A stretch of 7,452 nucleotides of DNA, taken from positions 1 to 7,452 of the forward strand of contig JAETTR010000049.1 in NCBI GenBank assembly GCA_021768985.1, read 5' to 3'. Positions 1 through 6,821 of this stretch are shown here, piece after piece (position 1 is the stretch's first letter; each line of letters starts with the position of its first letter). This stretch comes from Bacillota bacterium (lineage in GTDB: Bacteria; Bacillota; Clostridia; Christensenellales; Borkfalkiaceae). The position numbers were made by a program, and so were the translations under genes. A model generated the notes under the pieces. That model saw nothing but the letters and a program-made list of their open reading frames with translations, ran no database searches and was not told the origin of the DNA.

Positions 1-183
1 TTCGGCGTTCAAACCGAGCTCCACGAGAATCTCCGCCACCGCGCACGGGTGAATGAAATCGGGTTCGCCCGAAGCGCGCTTCTGGTTCTCGTGCGCCGCC
101 TTGGCAAAGTCATATGCGCGCAGAAGCATTTCGCGGTCTTTGTCCGTGTAATATTCGTAAATCTTCATCAAAATAGATTCCAC
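1..183 (-). CDS. rel: RelA/SpoT homologue, (p)ppGpp synthetase/hydrolase, N-terminal fragment
   Basis: Only the first 61 codons are present; the gene runs off the start of the window. The fragment reads as the beginning of the HD hydrolase domain of long RelA/SpoT enzymes: AYDFAKAAHENQ at residues 23-34, then SGEP (38-41) and HPCAVAEIL (45-53). This matches the family pattern of an AH.GQ segment followed by SGEP..HP..VA. Full-length members make and degrade (p)ppGpp in the cytoplasm during the stringent response. The synthetase, TGS and ACT regions would lie outside the window, so a hydrolase-only protein cannot be excluded. I chose the GTG at 183-181 as start because a GGGAGGG ribosome binding site lies 7 nt upstream; the in-frame ATG at 168 has no comparable site. 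The gene begins 3 nt after the recJ stop, so translation is probably coupled to recJ. Many Clostridia have apt between recJ and rel; it is absent here. Family call is secure, the exact start likely. Confidence 0.87.
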   Translation of the reverse strand, partial: MESILMKIYEYYTDKDREMLLRAYDFAKAAHENQKRASGEPDFIHPCAVAEILVELGLNAE

Positions 184-186
184 AGT

Positions 187-2478
187 TTATCCCTCCCGCA
201 GGCGGACGACCGCCGAATAGATCGCCGAGTCGTTCAGATCCGTCTTTTTGCCGCGTACGATATGTAATCTGCCCTCTTTCAGCTCCACGAGCCCCAGTTC
301 GCGGAATACCGCCAACGCGAACACAAGCTGTTCGGGCGGAACGGACAGCCCGCCCATACTGCGCGCCGCGTCGGCAAGGCTCTCGCCCACGACGGCGCCC
401 TCGAACGCACGGATCGCCGCGAACACGCCGAGCAGGCTCTCTCGCGCGGGATCGACCCCTTCGATTGTCCGCGCGCCCCGCGCGCGAAACAGATTCGCCT
501 TGCCCGTTCCGACTCCCGCCGCGCAATCGAGGAACACGATATCGCGGTAAGCGGAGAGATCGGTATCGGGATCGGGTGCGATGAGCACGGCGTTCTCCAC
601 ACTCTCCGTCGTGATGCGGAACGCTTCGGCGGGAATACCCGCCAGCGAAGGATACTTTGCAAGCGCGGCGCGGTCGAAGCACACGACGCAAAGTCCGTAC
701 GCGCATTTCCGCACCGAATCGGCGATCAGCGCGTTCAATTCGTCTGCGCCCGCCTCTCTCGCGGGAAGCTCGGGCCGCGCTTCGGCAAGCAGACGGTTTT
801 CGAACAGATCGAGCTCCACCCGCGTTCCGCTCGCCGCGTCGTACGTGACGGCGCGCACGAACCCCTTTAAATATTCCCTGCCGCGGAAGGTGGAGAAATT
901 ATAGTCGATCACGATATTTTTTTTCATATCGCTCTTTAAAATCTTTAAATTTTTGCTCCCGTTAAAGCTCATCAGATCGAGCCGGTCCACCGAGAGGGAA
1001 AGATGGGGAGACAGCTCCTTGATCGGCGCGGCGTTGGTCTCCGCCGCATGGAGCACGAACTGCGGACGGCGGTTACCCACGCCGAACGGTTCGAGCATTT
1101 CCACCTCCCGCGCGACCCGACGGAAATCCTTGGCTTCGCCGCTTACGGGAATGACGGGCGCAAAGTCCTCGCGGCTGTAATGAGAACCGAGATACTCGTC
1201 GAGCGCGTTTTTCAACGCCTCGAAGTTCTCCGCCTTTACGTTCACGCCCGCCGCCTGCGCGTGCCCGCCGAATTCCTCGATGTACTGCGAGCAGGCTTTG
1301 AGCGCCTCGAAAATATTCACGTTCTCGATGCTGCGCGCGCTTCCGCGGAGCATATCCCCGCTTCTGACGAAAATCAGCGCGGGGCGGGAGAACTGCTCGG
1401 CAAGCCGCGCGGCGACGATCCCCACCGTACCCGTGTTCCAATGCTCCCCCGCGAGCATGACGACGTTCTTGTACGCGCCCTCCGCGTACAGCTCGGCGAG
1501 CGCGCTCGCGCAGAGCTCGTCGCAATATTTCTGGCGGGAGACGTTATAGGTGTTCAGCCGCTCGGCAAGGCGGGCGATCTCCTCCTTGTCCTCCGAAACG
1601 AACATTTCGAGCGCGGCGCGCGCGTCGCCCATTCTGCCCGCGGCGTTGATGCGGGGCGCGACGGTAAACGCCAGCGTCTGCGCGGTCAGCTCGCTCACCT
1701 TTCCGAGCAGGGCGGCGATCGCGGGGCGGCAATCGGCGCGCATCCGGTTCAGACCCTCGGCGACGATATCGCGGTTTTCGCCCAACAGAGGCACGCTGTC
1801 CGCCACCGTGGAGAGCGCGGCAAAGTCGATCAGATCGGCGGCGCCTTCGCCCAACAGCGCGGTCGCAAGCTTGAACGCCACCCCCGCGCCGCACAGATTG
1901 TCGTAGGGATAGTCGTCCTTGAATTTGGGATTTACCGTGATGCAATCGGGGAGCTCGTCGGGCAGTTCGTGGTGATCGGTCACGATCACGAAGGCGCCCT
2001 GCTCCTTGATGTACTCCACCTCTCTGCGGTTGGAGATGCCGCAGTCCACCGTCAAAACGAGGTCGGGCAGGAATTCGTCGAAAATTTTATCGATCGCCTC
2101 CACGCTCATGCCGTAGCCCTCCGCGCGTTCGGGCACGTACAGATAGGGCTCGATTCCGAAACGGGAGAGCGCGCGGTACATGATCGCCGATGCGCCGATG
2201 CCGTCCGCGTCGTAATCGCCGAACACCGCCACCCGCCATTCCTCGTCGCGCGCGCGGGTCAGGAGCTCCGTCGCCTCCTTCATTCCGCGCATCAAAAACG
2301 GATCGAGGAAGTGCTCGCGCGAGGGGTGCAGAAACGCCCGCATCTTATCCGCGTCGTCCATTCCTCGGGAAAAGAGAATCCCCGCCGTCGTCGCGCTCAG
2401 TCCGAGCTCGGCGGCGAGCGATTCCACCCGCGCTTGTTCCGATGCGGTAAATTCGAATTCCTTTACGATTTTTTTCAT
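187..2478 (-). CDS. recJ: Single-stranded-DNA-specific 5'-3' exonuclease RecJ
   Basis: A 763-residue cytoplasmic DHH-family nuclease acting in recombinational repair, mismatch repair and gap processing. It digests single-stranded DNA 5' to 3' using two metal ions. The family motifs appear in order: DYDADG (88-93), Asp145 in TVDCGIS, DHH (168-170), STVADSVP (223-230) and PRINAAGRMG (275-284). The DHHA1 domain follows with FGGHAQAAG (403-411). An OB-like region around EPFGVGNRRPQF (463-474) comes next. About 200 further residues match the C-terminal extension of Firmicutes RecJ, which makes it longer than E. coli RecJ (about 577) and close to Bacillus RecJ (about 785). All catalytic motifs look intact. 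I chose ATG 2478-2476 because a G-rich site (GGGGG) lies just upstream and the protein then begins MKKIVKEF. An in-frame ATG at 2511 lies in a hairpin arm and has no ribosome binding site. The gene sits 79 nt after secF and 3 nt before rel, so it is probably part of the secDF transcript. Confidence 0.96.
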   Translation of the reverse strand: MKKIVKEFEFTASEQARVESLAAELGLSATTAGILFSRGMDDADKMRAFLHPSREHFLDPFLMRGMKEATELLTRARDEEWRVAVFGDYDADGIGASAIMYRALSRFGIEPYLYVPERAEGYGMSVEAIDKIFDEFLPDLVLTVDCGISNRREVEYIKEQGAFVIVTDHHELPDELPDCITVNPKFKDDYPYDNLCGAGVAFKLATALLGEGAADLIDFAALSTVADSVPLLGENRDIVAEGLNRMRADCRPAIAALLGKVSELTAQTLAFTVAPRINAAGRMGDARAALEMFVSEDKEEIARLAERLNTYNVSRQKYCDELCASALAELYAEGAYKNVVMLAGEHWNTGTVGIVAARLAEQFSRPALIFVRSGDMLRGSARSIENVNIFEALKACSQYIEEFGGHAQAAGVNVKAENFEALKNALDEYLGSHYSREDFAPVIPVSGEAKDFRRVAREVEMLEPFGVGNRRPQFVLHAAETNAAPIKELSPHLSLSVDRLDLMSFNGSKNLKILKSDMKKNIVIDYNFSTFRGREYLKGFVRAVTYDAASGTRVELDLFENRLLAEARPELPAREAGADELNALIADSVRKCAYGLCVVCFDRAALAKYPSLAGIPAEAFRITTESVENAVLIAPDPDTDLSAYRDIVFLDCAAGVGTGKANLFRARGARTIEGVDPARESLLGVFAAIRAFEGAVVGESLADAARSMGGLSVPPEQLVFALAVFRELGLVELKEGRLHIVRGKKTDLNDSAIYSAVVRLREG
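191..197 (-). promoter_or_regulatory. Ribosome binding site of rel, inside the recJ 3' end
   Basis: The minus strand reads GGGAGGG here, 7 nt before the GTG at 183-181. It lies within the last codons of recJ (Arg-Glu-Gly). This site decides the rel start in favour of GTG over the ATG five codons later, and it suggests that ribosomes finishing recJ feed rel initiation. Confidence 0.7.
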
Positions 2479-2508
2479 GCTTGCGCCCCCGATTCGTCTG
2501 TTAAGGCA

Positions 2509-2540
2509 CAAAGCGGCGGGATATGTTTCCCGCCGCTTTG
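2509..2540 (-). other. Perfect 12-bp hairpin between secF and recJ
   Basis: The plus strand reads CAAAGCGGCGGG (2509-2520), an 8-nt loop (2521-2528), then CCCGCCGCTTTG (2529-2540), a perfect inverted repeat of 12 bp. It is GC-rich and would form a very stable RNA stem. On the minus strand it is followed by TGCCTTAACAG, with no U-run, so it is not a canonical intrinsic terminator. I see no good promoter between it and recJ. It could instead stabilise the upstream secDF mRNA 3' end, mark a processing site, or lower recJ-rel expression relative to secDF. The structure is certain; its role is inference. Confidence 0.65.
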
Positions 2541-2557
2541 CTATCGTTCGTTGAATA

Positions 2558-3571
2558 TCAGTCTTCTTTCGCCTTTTCGGCTTTCGCTTTCCCGACGTAA
2601 CGCAATTTCCGTTTCGCTTTCAGCTTGTCGAACGCCGCCTTGACGTACACGTGAAGCGCGGGTCCGAACAACATGGAGGAATAGGTCGCCGCCGCCACGG
2701 GAACGAGCGCGGGCAACAGGAAGAGCCGCACCCCCGCGGTAGCAACGCCTCCGCAAACCACGAGCACCGCGGCGAGCGCGATGGCAATGCCGAGCACGTA
2801 TTTACGGGAGGTTTTCACCGATTGCGCGACCGCTTCTTCCGCGGTCAACCCGTCGAAGGGCTTGGTTTTAAAGTTCTCGCGCATTTTTACGCACTGCACC
2901 AGCCACAACAGCAGGGATACGACCGCCGCAACCGCCGCGAACAGCAACGGCGCGAACGCGTATACGGGAATCCGCGTGATTGCAAAGAGCGCGAGCGTTA
3001 CGAGCACGTCGTGCGCGCAGGTCGTAAAACCGGTGAGCGCGGCGGCGATTCCGAAGCGCACCCCGACGTAAACGAGCACGACGATCGCGCCGACGGCGAG
3101 CCCGAGCGCGCCCCGCCAGATCGCTTCATAAAAGGCTTTGCCCTCGCTTACGTGCGCGCTGACGAAAATTTCCGAAGTTCCGGGAAGGGTTCCCTGACTC
3201 TGCGCGTTCCCGATCGCAGAAACGACCGCCGATTTCGCCGCGGCAAGCGCGTCGTCGGAAACGGAGTCGGAGAAGGTGTACACGAGCACGGTGTTGCCCG
3301 TTTCGCTGCCGCTGTTCGAATCGGCTTCTTTGACCGACTCGAATCGGACGATCTCGAGCTTTTGCGCCTTGATCGCGGCACGCACGGTATCGTCCAGCGA
3401 CTTTTCGCCGTTCTCGGAAATTTCCGTCACAACGTCGTATTTGACTTCGATCGTCTTATAGTCCGGCCGTTCGCCCGAAAGGTTGAACCCGAGCAGCGCG
3501 AACAGCACGATGCCGGCAATGATGATCGCCGAGGAAATTGCAATCCAGACAGGCAGAAGTTTCTTAGTCAT
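2558..3571 (-). CDS. secF: Sec translocase accessory subunit SecF, divergent
   Basis: A 337-residue integral membrane protein. SecF partners SecD at the SecYEG channel and helps pull exported proteins across, using the proton motive force in studied systems. The layout fits: one membrane segment (about 8-28), an extracytoplasmic domain (about 30-148), then five segments (about 153-172, 177-198, 205-227, 258-280, 282-303). Recognisable family points are YVGVRFG (168-174), AHDVLVTL (186-193) and the late TYSSMLFGP (296-304), like the family's TYSS...GP. The oddity is segment 4: the usual motif like SINDTVVVFDRIREN reads SLLLWLVQCVKMREN (219-233). The normally conserved Asp is thus Leu222 and Asn is Leu221; Arg256 may correspond to the conserved arginine of segment 5. 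The start overlaps the secD stop by 8 nt, with a GAGGAGG site 9 nt upstream. The C-terminus is a short lysine-rich tail. Family call is good; how it is energised is open. Confidence 0.87.
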   Translation of the reverse strand: MTKKLLPVWIAISSAIIIAGIVLFALLGFNLSGERPDYKTIEVKYDVVTEISENGEKSLDDTVRAAIKAQKLEIVRFESVKEADSNSGSETGNTVLVYTFSDSVSDDALAAAKSAVVSAIGNAQSQGTLPGTSEIFVSAHVSEGKAFYEAIWRGALGLAVGAIVVLVYVGVRFGIAAALTGFTTCAHDVLVTLALFAITRIPVYAFAPLLFAAVAAVVSLLLWLVQCVKMRENFKTKPFDGLTAEEAVAQSVKTSRKYVLGIAIALAAVLVVCGGVATAGVRLFLLPALVPVAAATYSSMLFGPALHVYVKAAFDKLKAKRKLRYVGKAKAEKAKED

Positions 3572-5090
3572 CGTCTTCGCCCTCCTCTACTTGAATACGG
3601 TTCCGCTTGAAGTGGCAGAAGCGACCCTTGTCCTTTGTGAAAGGCATCATGATCGCCCACAGGAAGCGGGTAAGACCTATGGTGCCGATTGCGGAGAAGG
3701 CAACCCCCAGCCCGAACACGAACGCAAACGCGCTCAGATTGGTGAGCCCGATCCCGAACGTGATAAACGCGAGCGCCGCAAAAATCACGTGCATATCGAT
3801 TAAGGTCCAGAGGCTCTCTTTATAAGCGTTCTTGACGCAAACGGTGATCGCCTTGTTCTGCGAATAGAAGGTTCTCGCGCGCTCGAACACGAGCACGTTG
3901 CCGACGCAGAGGAACAGCGACGCGAGCATCAACGCAAGGAAGGTTTCCGTACTGATATACAGGAAGGGAATCGACCATACGCAGAGAATCATGCAGAAGA
4001 GGAAAATCAGATAGGTGTAAAGGTGCGCGAACGCAAGTCTGCCGTAGCGGACGAAGAAGAACACCGCCATGGCGAGGAAGCATACCCCGTAAGCGATATA
4101 CAGTCCGTACAGCGCGTTGTTTCCGTACAGGGCTTTGTGCACGGTCGCTTCGCCCACCGTAAGCTCGAGCAAATCCTGTCCGTTCGCTTTTAAGGAAGTG
4201 TTGATCGCTTCCGTGCAGATTTTCGCCGACTCCGCCGAATAGGATCCGCTGATATACAGGGTGTCCTGATCGATCTTTTCGCTGACCGAAAGCGGAATGA
4301 CGGAATTCTCGCCGATCATAAAGTACAGCGTACTGCCCGAAGAAGCTTCCGCGGTCTTTTCCGCGATCACCTCTCTGCCCTCTTTGGTGAACTCGATCAC
4401 CACGTAAACGGTGCCGTCCGCCGCCGTGCGGGAGGACGCCTTTTTGATATAGTCGTTAATCGTCTTATTCGTACGAGCGGGAAGAATGGTATCCGCGCTG
4501 TCCGCCGCCGTGCCGAACCGCACGGTAACGTCGCCCGTATAAGCGTTGCAGGCGAACGCGTAGAGCTCGTTCGTCATCAGATCCTTGGGCAGGAACACGC
4601 CCACCGTAAAGCCGTCGCGCACTTCGAGGCGCACGCCGTCTTTTTTCAGGGAAGCGTAACGGGCTTCGAGAATTTTCAGCGTGTCGTCAAACTGCGCCTT
4701 GAACTCCTCGCTCGGCTCGCTCTTGTCGCTTCCGCCGCAGACCGTTTCCTTTTCGAGATACAGATTCCCGTACGCAACGTACTTCGCTACGTAATCCGCC
4801 TTATCCGCATTGCCCTTTTCATCGTCGGGATAACCCGCAAGGTTGTCCGCATATTCCTGTTCCGAAATCACGCCCTCGGGATAGTACACCGCGGAATAGC
4901 CGCCGCCGAGGTACCCGCCCGAGCCGTAAGGCGCGCCGAGGTCGGCGTCCTTCGCCGTTAAGCGGAGAATGGAATTGAACGTGTGCACGTTGTTCGTGCC
5001 GTACGAAAACGACACCGTGCAGATAAAGCAGAGCGCGGCAATCAGCAACGTGAACAGCGTTAAGCAAATCGCCGATTTAATCTTGCCCAT
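3564..5090 (-). CDS. secD: Sec translocase accessory subunit SecD, divergent
   Basis: A 508-residue membrane protein, partner of SecF in late steps of Sec-dependent export. It has an N-terminal membrane segment (about 7-28), a large extracytoplasmic region (about 30-322) and five further segments (about 326-348, 354-373, 382-402, 427-449, 454-476). Family signs: a glycine-rich stretch GSGGYLGGGYSAVYY (56-70) where the family has DL.GG; a P1-like segment ending GFTVGVFLP (160-168); VYVVIEFTKEGREVIAEKT (228-246); YISGSYSAESAKI (279-291); NVLVFERAR (398-406) in segment 4; and TLIDMHVIFAAL (429-440) in segment 5. Segment 4 normally reads VDANVLIFER; here it is CVGNVLVFER, so the Asp linked to proton transport is Val396. 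Asp432 in segment 5 is kept. The start has an AGGAGG site 5 nt before ATG, and a strong promoter lies at 5193-5164. It is translationally coupled to secF. The tail (EEGEDDD) is strongly acidic. The identification is firm from the helix-4/5 motifs and the secF neighbour. Confidence 0.88.
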   Translation of the reverse strand: MGKIKSAICLTLFTLLIAALCFICTVSFSYGTNNVHTFNSILRLTAKDADLGAPYGSGGYLGGGYSAVYYPEGVISEQEYADNLAGYPDDEKGNADKADYVAKYVAYGNLYLEKETVCGGSDKSEPSEEFKAQFDDTLKILEARYASLKKDGVRLEVRDGFTVGVFLPKDLMTNELYAFACNAYTGDVTVRFGTAADSADTILPARTNKTINDYIKKASSRTAADGTVYVVIEFTKEGREVIAEKTAEASSGSTLYFMIGENSVIPLSVSEKIDQDTLYISGSYSAESAKICTEAINTSLKANGQDLLELTVGEATVHKALYGNNALYGLYIAYGVCFLAMAVFFFVRYGRLAFAHLYTYLIFLFCMILCVWSIPFLYISTETFLALMLASLFLCVGNVLVFERARTFYSQNKAITVCVKNAYKESLWTLIDMHVIFAALAFITFGIGLTNLSAFAFVFGLGVAFSAIGTIGLTRFLWAIMMPFTKDKGRFCHFKRNRIQVEEGEDDD

Positions 5091-5120
5091 TTCTTCCTCC
5101 TGAAACTCTATCGGTCAAAA

Positions 5121-5146
5121 TCCGGATCGGAAAAACCGAATCCGGA
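5121..5146 (-). terminator. Terminator-like hairpin in the secD leader
   Basis: On the plus strand 5121-5127 pairs with 5140-5146 (7 bp) and 5128-5130 with 5136-5138 (3 bp), with one bulged A at 5139 and a five-A loop. On the minus strand the stem is followed by TTTT (5120-5117). It lies just after the expected start point of the secD promoter and before the secD ribosome binding site. It could stop read-through from scfB, act as a partial attenuator for secDF, or protect the 5' end of the mRNA. The U-run is short, so a strong terminator is doubtful. Confidence 0.4.
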
Positions 5147-5163
5147 AAATTCTCACTCTAATC

Positions 5164-5193
5164 ATTATATATTAAACCGTGCGCGCCCGTCAA
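5164..5193 (-). promoter_or_regulatory. Sigma-A-type promoter for secD-secF(-recJ-rel)
   Basis: On the minus strand TTGACG (5193-5188) is followed after 18 nt by a perfect TATAAT (5169-5164). Transcription would start near 5157, about 65 nt before the secD ATG. It lies in the 134-nt gap between scfB and secD, so secDF can be transcribed independently of the scfAB module. No operator is obvious beyond the downstream hairpin. Confidence 0.75.
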
Positions 5194-5224
5194 GCCGAAA
5201 CGCGCCGATTTTTCGGATTTTCGT

Positions 5225-6532
5225 TTAATTTTCGCGCGATTTCCGCGCCGCGAGAACGTGCATTGCGCACTCGATCCGCTTTTTCATCATGGCGCAGGTC
5301 ATCTCGTACGGCTCGTCGATGTCGCCGTTGTAATGGTAGTTGTTCGCATTGCAACCGCCCGAACAGATAAATTTCGCAAAGCAGTCGCCGCATTTCTTGC
5401 GGGTGAACAGGCAGCTCTTCGCGAATTTTTCGCGCAAATCCTTGTCGATCCTGCCCTCGAACACGTTGCCCATGCGCCATTTTTTATCGCCCGCGAACTG
5501 ATGGCAGGGATAAATATCGCCGTTCGGCACTACCGAGAAATATTCGTTCCCCGCGCCGCACGCCGAAACCCGCTTGCTCAGACAGGGTCCGCCCTCCAGA
5601 TCGACGTTGAAGTGGAAGAAATTGAACCCCTTCCCCGCCGCCTCGCGGCGCACGTATTCGTCGCAGAGCGTTTCGTATTCCTTTTCGATGACGGGCAGAT
5701 GCTCCTCCCTGATCTGCAAATCGGGGATATCGGTGACGACGGGCTCGACGGACAGGGAATCGAAGCCCTCGTCCGCCAGAAACAAGACGTCCTTGGAAAA
5801 ATCGAGATTCTTCGCCGTGAAGGTGCCGCGCACGTAATAGTGCTTGTCCCCGCGGGCTTTTACGAACTTTTTGATTTTCCCGATCACGGCGTCGAAGCTG
5901 CCCTTACCGTTCACCGTTTTGCGCACTTCGTCGTGAATTTCTTTCCTTCCGTCGAGGGAGAGCACCACGTTTTCCATCTCCGCGTTGAAAAATTCGATCG
6001 TGTCGTCGTCGAGCAACAGTCCGTTCGTGGTCGTCGTAAACAGGAACTTTTTATTCCGCTTCGCCGCTTCCTCCTTGGCGTAATAAACCGTACGCTTCAC
6101 CACGTCGAGATTCATCAGCGGTTCCCCGCCGAAGAAGTCCGCTTCGAGCACTTTGCGGCTTCCGCTTTCCTTCAACAAAAAGTCGATCGCCGCCTTCGCC
6201 GTTTCGAAGGACATGGTTTCCCGCACCGAATGGTACGCTCCTTCGTCGGCAAAGCAGTACTTGCAACGCAGGTTGCAATCGTGGCTCACGTGCAGACAGA
6301 GCGCCTTCGCCTCGCGGCTCTTCATGGGATAAGCCGCAGGCTCGTCCGCATACAGCAGTCCCTGCGACTTTAATCCCTCGATATCGGAAAGGATCTCTTT
6401 CAGCTCTCCGTCGGTAATCTCCACGGGCTTGCCCGCAAGATAGTCCGCCGTCTTTTCGTCGCACTCGTGGAGCGAACCGCTCCCCGTATCGTATAGGTAT
6501 CTTTTCTCGTGATAGGCAAAAACGTGAACCAT
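5225..6532 (-). CDS. scfB: SCIFF (ranthipeptide) radical SAM maturase
   Basis: A 435-residue radical SAM/SPASM enzyme that installs thioether cross-links in the SCIFF peptide encoded just upstream. Residues 1-70 resemble the PqqD-like peptide-recognition region of such maturases. The radical SAM core carries the iron-sulphur motif CNLRCKYC, with Cys86, Cys90 and Cys93, followed by the glycine motif FFGGEP (133-138) and TTTTNG (166-171). The C-terminal SPASM region is rich in cysteines for auxiliary clusters: 317, 325, 343, 374, 381, 384, 390, 394 and 413, including CGDC (381-384) and CSGGC (390-394). All expected ligands seem present, so the enzyme should be active. I chose ATG 6532-6530 because AGGAG lies 5 nt upstream and the N-terminus (MVHVFAYHEKRYLYD) then matches the family start; an in-frame ATG 20 codons earlier lacks such a site. 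It lies 103 nt downstream of scfA. The relatives studied biochemically are the C. thermocellum (CteB) and Thermoanaerobacter (Tte1186) enzymes. Confidence 0.95.
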   Translation of the reverse strand: MVHVFAYHEKRYLYDTGSGSLHECDEKTADYLAGKPVEITDGELKEILSDIEGLKSQGLLYADEPAAYPMKSREAKALCLHVSHDCNLRCKYCFADEGAYHSVRETMSFETAKAAIDFLLKESGSRKVLEADFFGGEPLMNLDVVKRTVYYAKEEAAKRNKKFLFTTTTNGLLLDDDTIEFFNAEMENVVLSLDGRKEIHDEVRKTVNGKGSFDAVIGKIKKFVKARGDKHYYVRGTFTAKNLDFSKDVLFLADEGFDSLSVEPVVTDIPDLQIREEHLPVIEKEYETLCDEYVRREAAGKGFNFFHFNVDLEGGPCLSKRVSACGAGNEYFSVVPNGDIYPCHQFAGDKKWRMGNVFEGRIDKDLREKFAKSCLFTRKKCGDCFAKFICSGGCNANNYHYNGDIDEPYEMTCAMMKKRIECAMHVLAARKSREN

Positions 6533-6566
6533 GCCCTCTCCTTCATCTTCGTCGGGTTTCGGAAAC

Positions 6567-6609
6567 CGCCGTACGGCGAAACGAGGGAGCAACGATTTCC
6601 GCCGCTCCC
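6567..6609 (-). other. Palindrome and hairpin in the scfA-scfB gap
   Basis: The 103-nt gap between scfA and scfB holds a perfect 12-nt palindrome, CGCCGTACGGCG (6567-6578). It also holds a 6-bp inverted repeat, GGGAGC (6585-6590) with GCTCCC (6604-6609), around a 13-nt loop. Neither is followed by a U-run on the minus strand. Structures between a peptide gene and its maturase could give more peptide than enzyme from one transcript by mRNA processing or partial termination. That role is inference; no promoter for scfB is visible here. Confidence 0.4.
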
Positions 6610-6635
6610 CGCGCTGATCCGATCTTATGCTTCGA

Positions 6636-6788
6636 TTACTTTCTTTCGATCTTCTCTTCTCTCGTTACGCGCTCGCAGGACTGGTTGCCTACGGTGCAGC
6701 TCGTTTTGCAAGCGGACTGGCAGGTGCTTCTGCATTCGCCGCAGCCCGTAACCTTCTTTTCGGCGGGTTTCGCAATCGTTTTGATCAT
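6636..6788 (-). CDS. scfA: Six-cysteine peptide SCIFF, ranthipeptide precursor
   Basis: A 50-residue ribosomal peptide, the substrate of the maturase downstream. It has a short leader (MIKTIAKPAEKKVT, 1-14) and a core from GCGEC to CE with six cysteines at 16, 19, 23, 27, 31 and 38. The central string CQSACKTSCTVGNQ (23-36) is nearly invariant in SCIFF peptides, which makes this call very safe despite the small size. In characterised relatives the maturase joins a cysteine sulphur to a nearby threonine; Thr32 and Ser37 flank the corresponding region here, but I cannot assign the bond. Most family members end soon after the last Cys-Glu; this one continues with a charged tail, RVTREEKIERK (40-50). 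The start ATG 6788-6786 is preceded by GGAG at 8 nt, and a strong promoter lies just upstream. The biological role of SCIFF peptides is unsettled. A gene this short is easily missed by automatic calling. Confidence 0.95.
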   Translation of the reverse strand: MIKTIAKPAEKKVTGCGECRSTCQSACKTSCTVGNQSCERVTREEKIERK

Positions 6789-6821
6789 AACCGTATCTCC
6801 AAAAATTTTTTCTTTTCCTTT

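Noticed and set aside
2479..2511. Upstream ATG for recJ, giving 11 extra residues
   Set aside because: The ATG overlaps the end of the hairpin stem and has no ribosome binding site, while the ATG at 2478 has a G-rich site and a normal RecJ N-terminus.
1003..2643. Long open plus-strand frame of 546 codons opposite recJ
   Set aside because: It is antisense to the intact, motif-bearing recJ, extends across the recJ start into the gap, has no recognisable domain and is rich in Arg/His/Gly as expected from a GC-rich shadow frame.
2651..3610. Open plus-strand frame of 319 codons opposite secF
   Set aside because: Antisense to secF, with highly charged low-complexity composition and no family resemblance.
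5194..5224. Possible terminator directly after scfB (CCGAAA...TTTCGG on the minus strand)
   Set aside because: The stem is only 6 bp with a 10-nt loop and is followed by CTTGACGG with no U-run; it lies next to the secD promoter.
5258..6373. Open plus-strand frame of 371 codons opposite scfB
   Set aside because: Antisense to the maturase with all its cysteine motifs; composition is that of a shadow frame.
6533..6592. Upstream ATG for scfB, giving 20 extra residues
   Set aside because: The extra residues do not resemble maturase N-termini, and the ribosome binding site AGGAG is placed for the ATG at 6532.
6801..6810. AAAAATTTTT palindrome in the scfA leader
   Set aside because: A simple A/T run of this length is expected in an AT-rich leader and does not form a stable stem.
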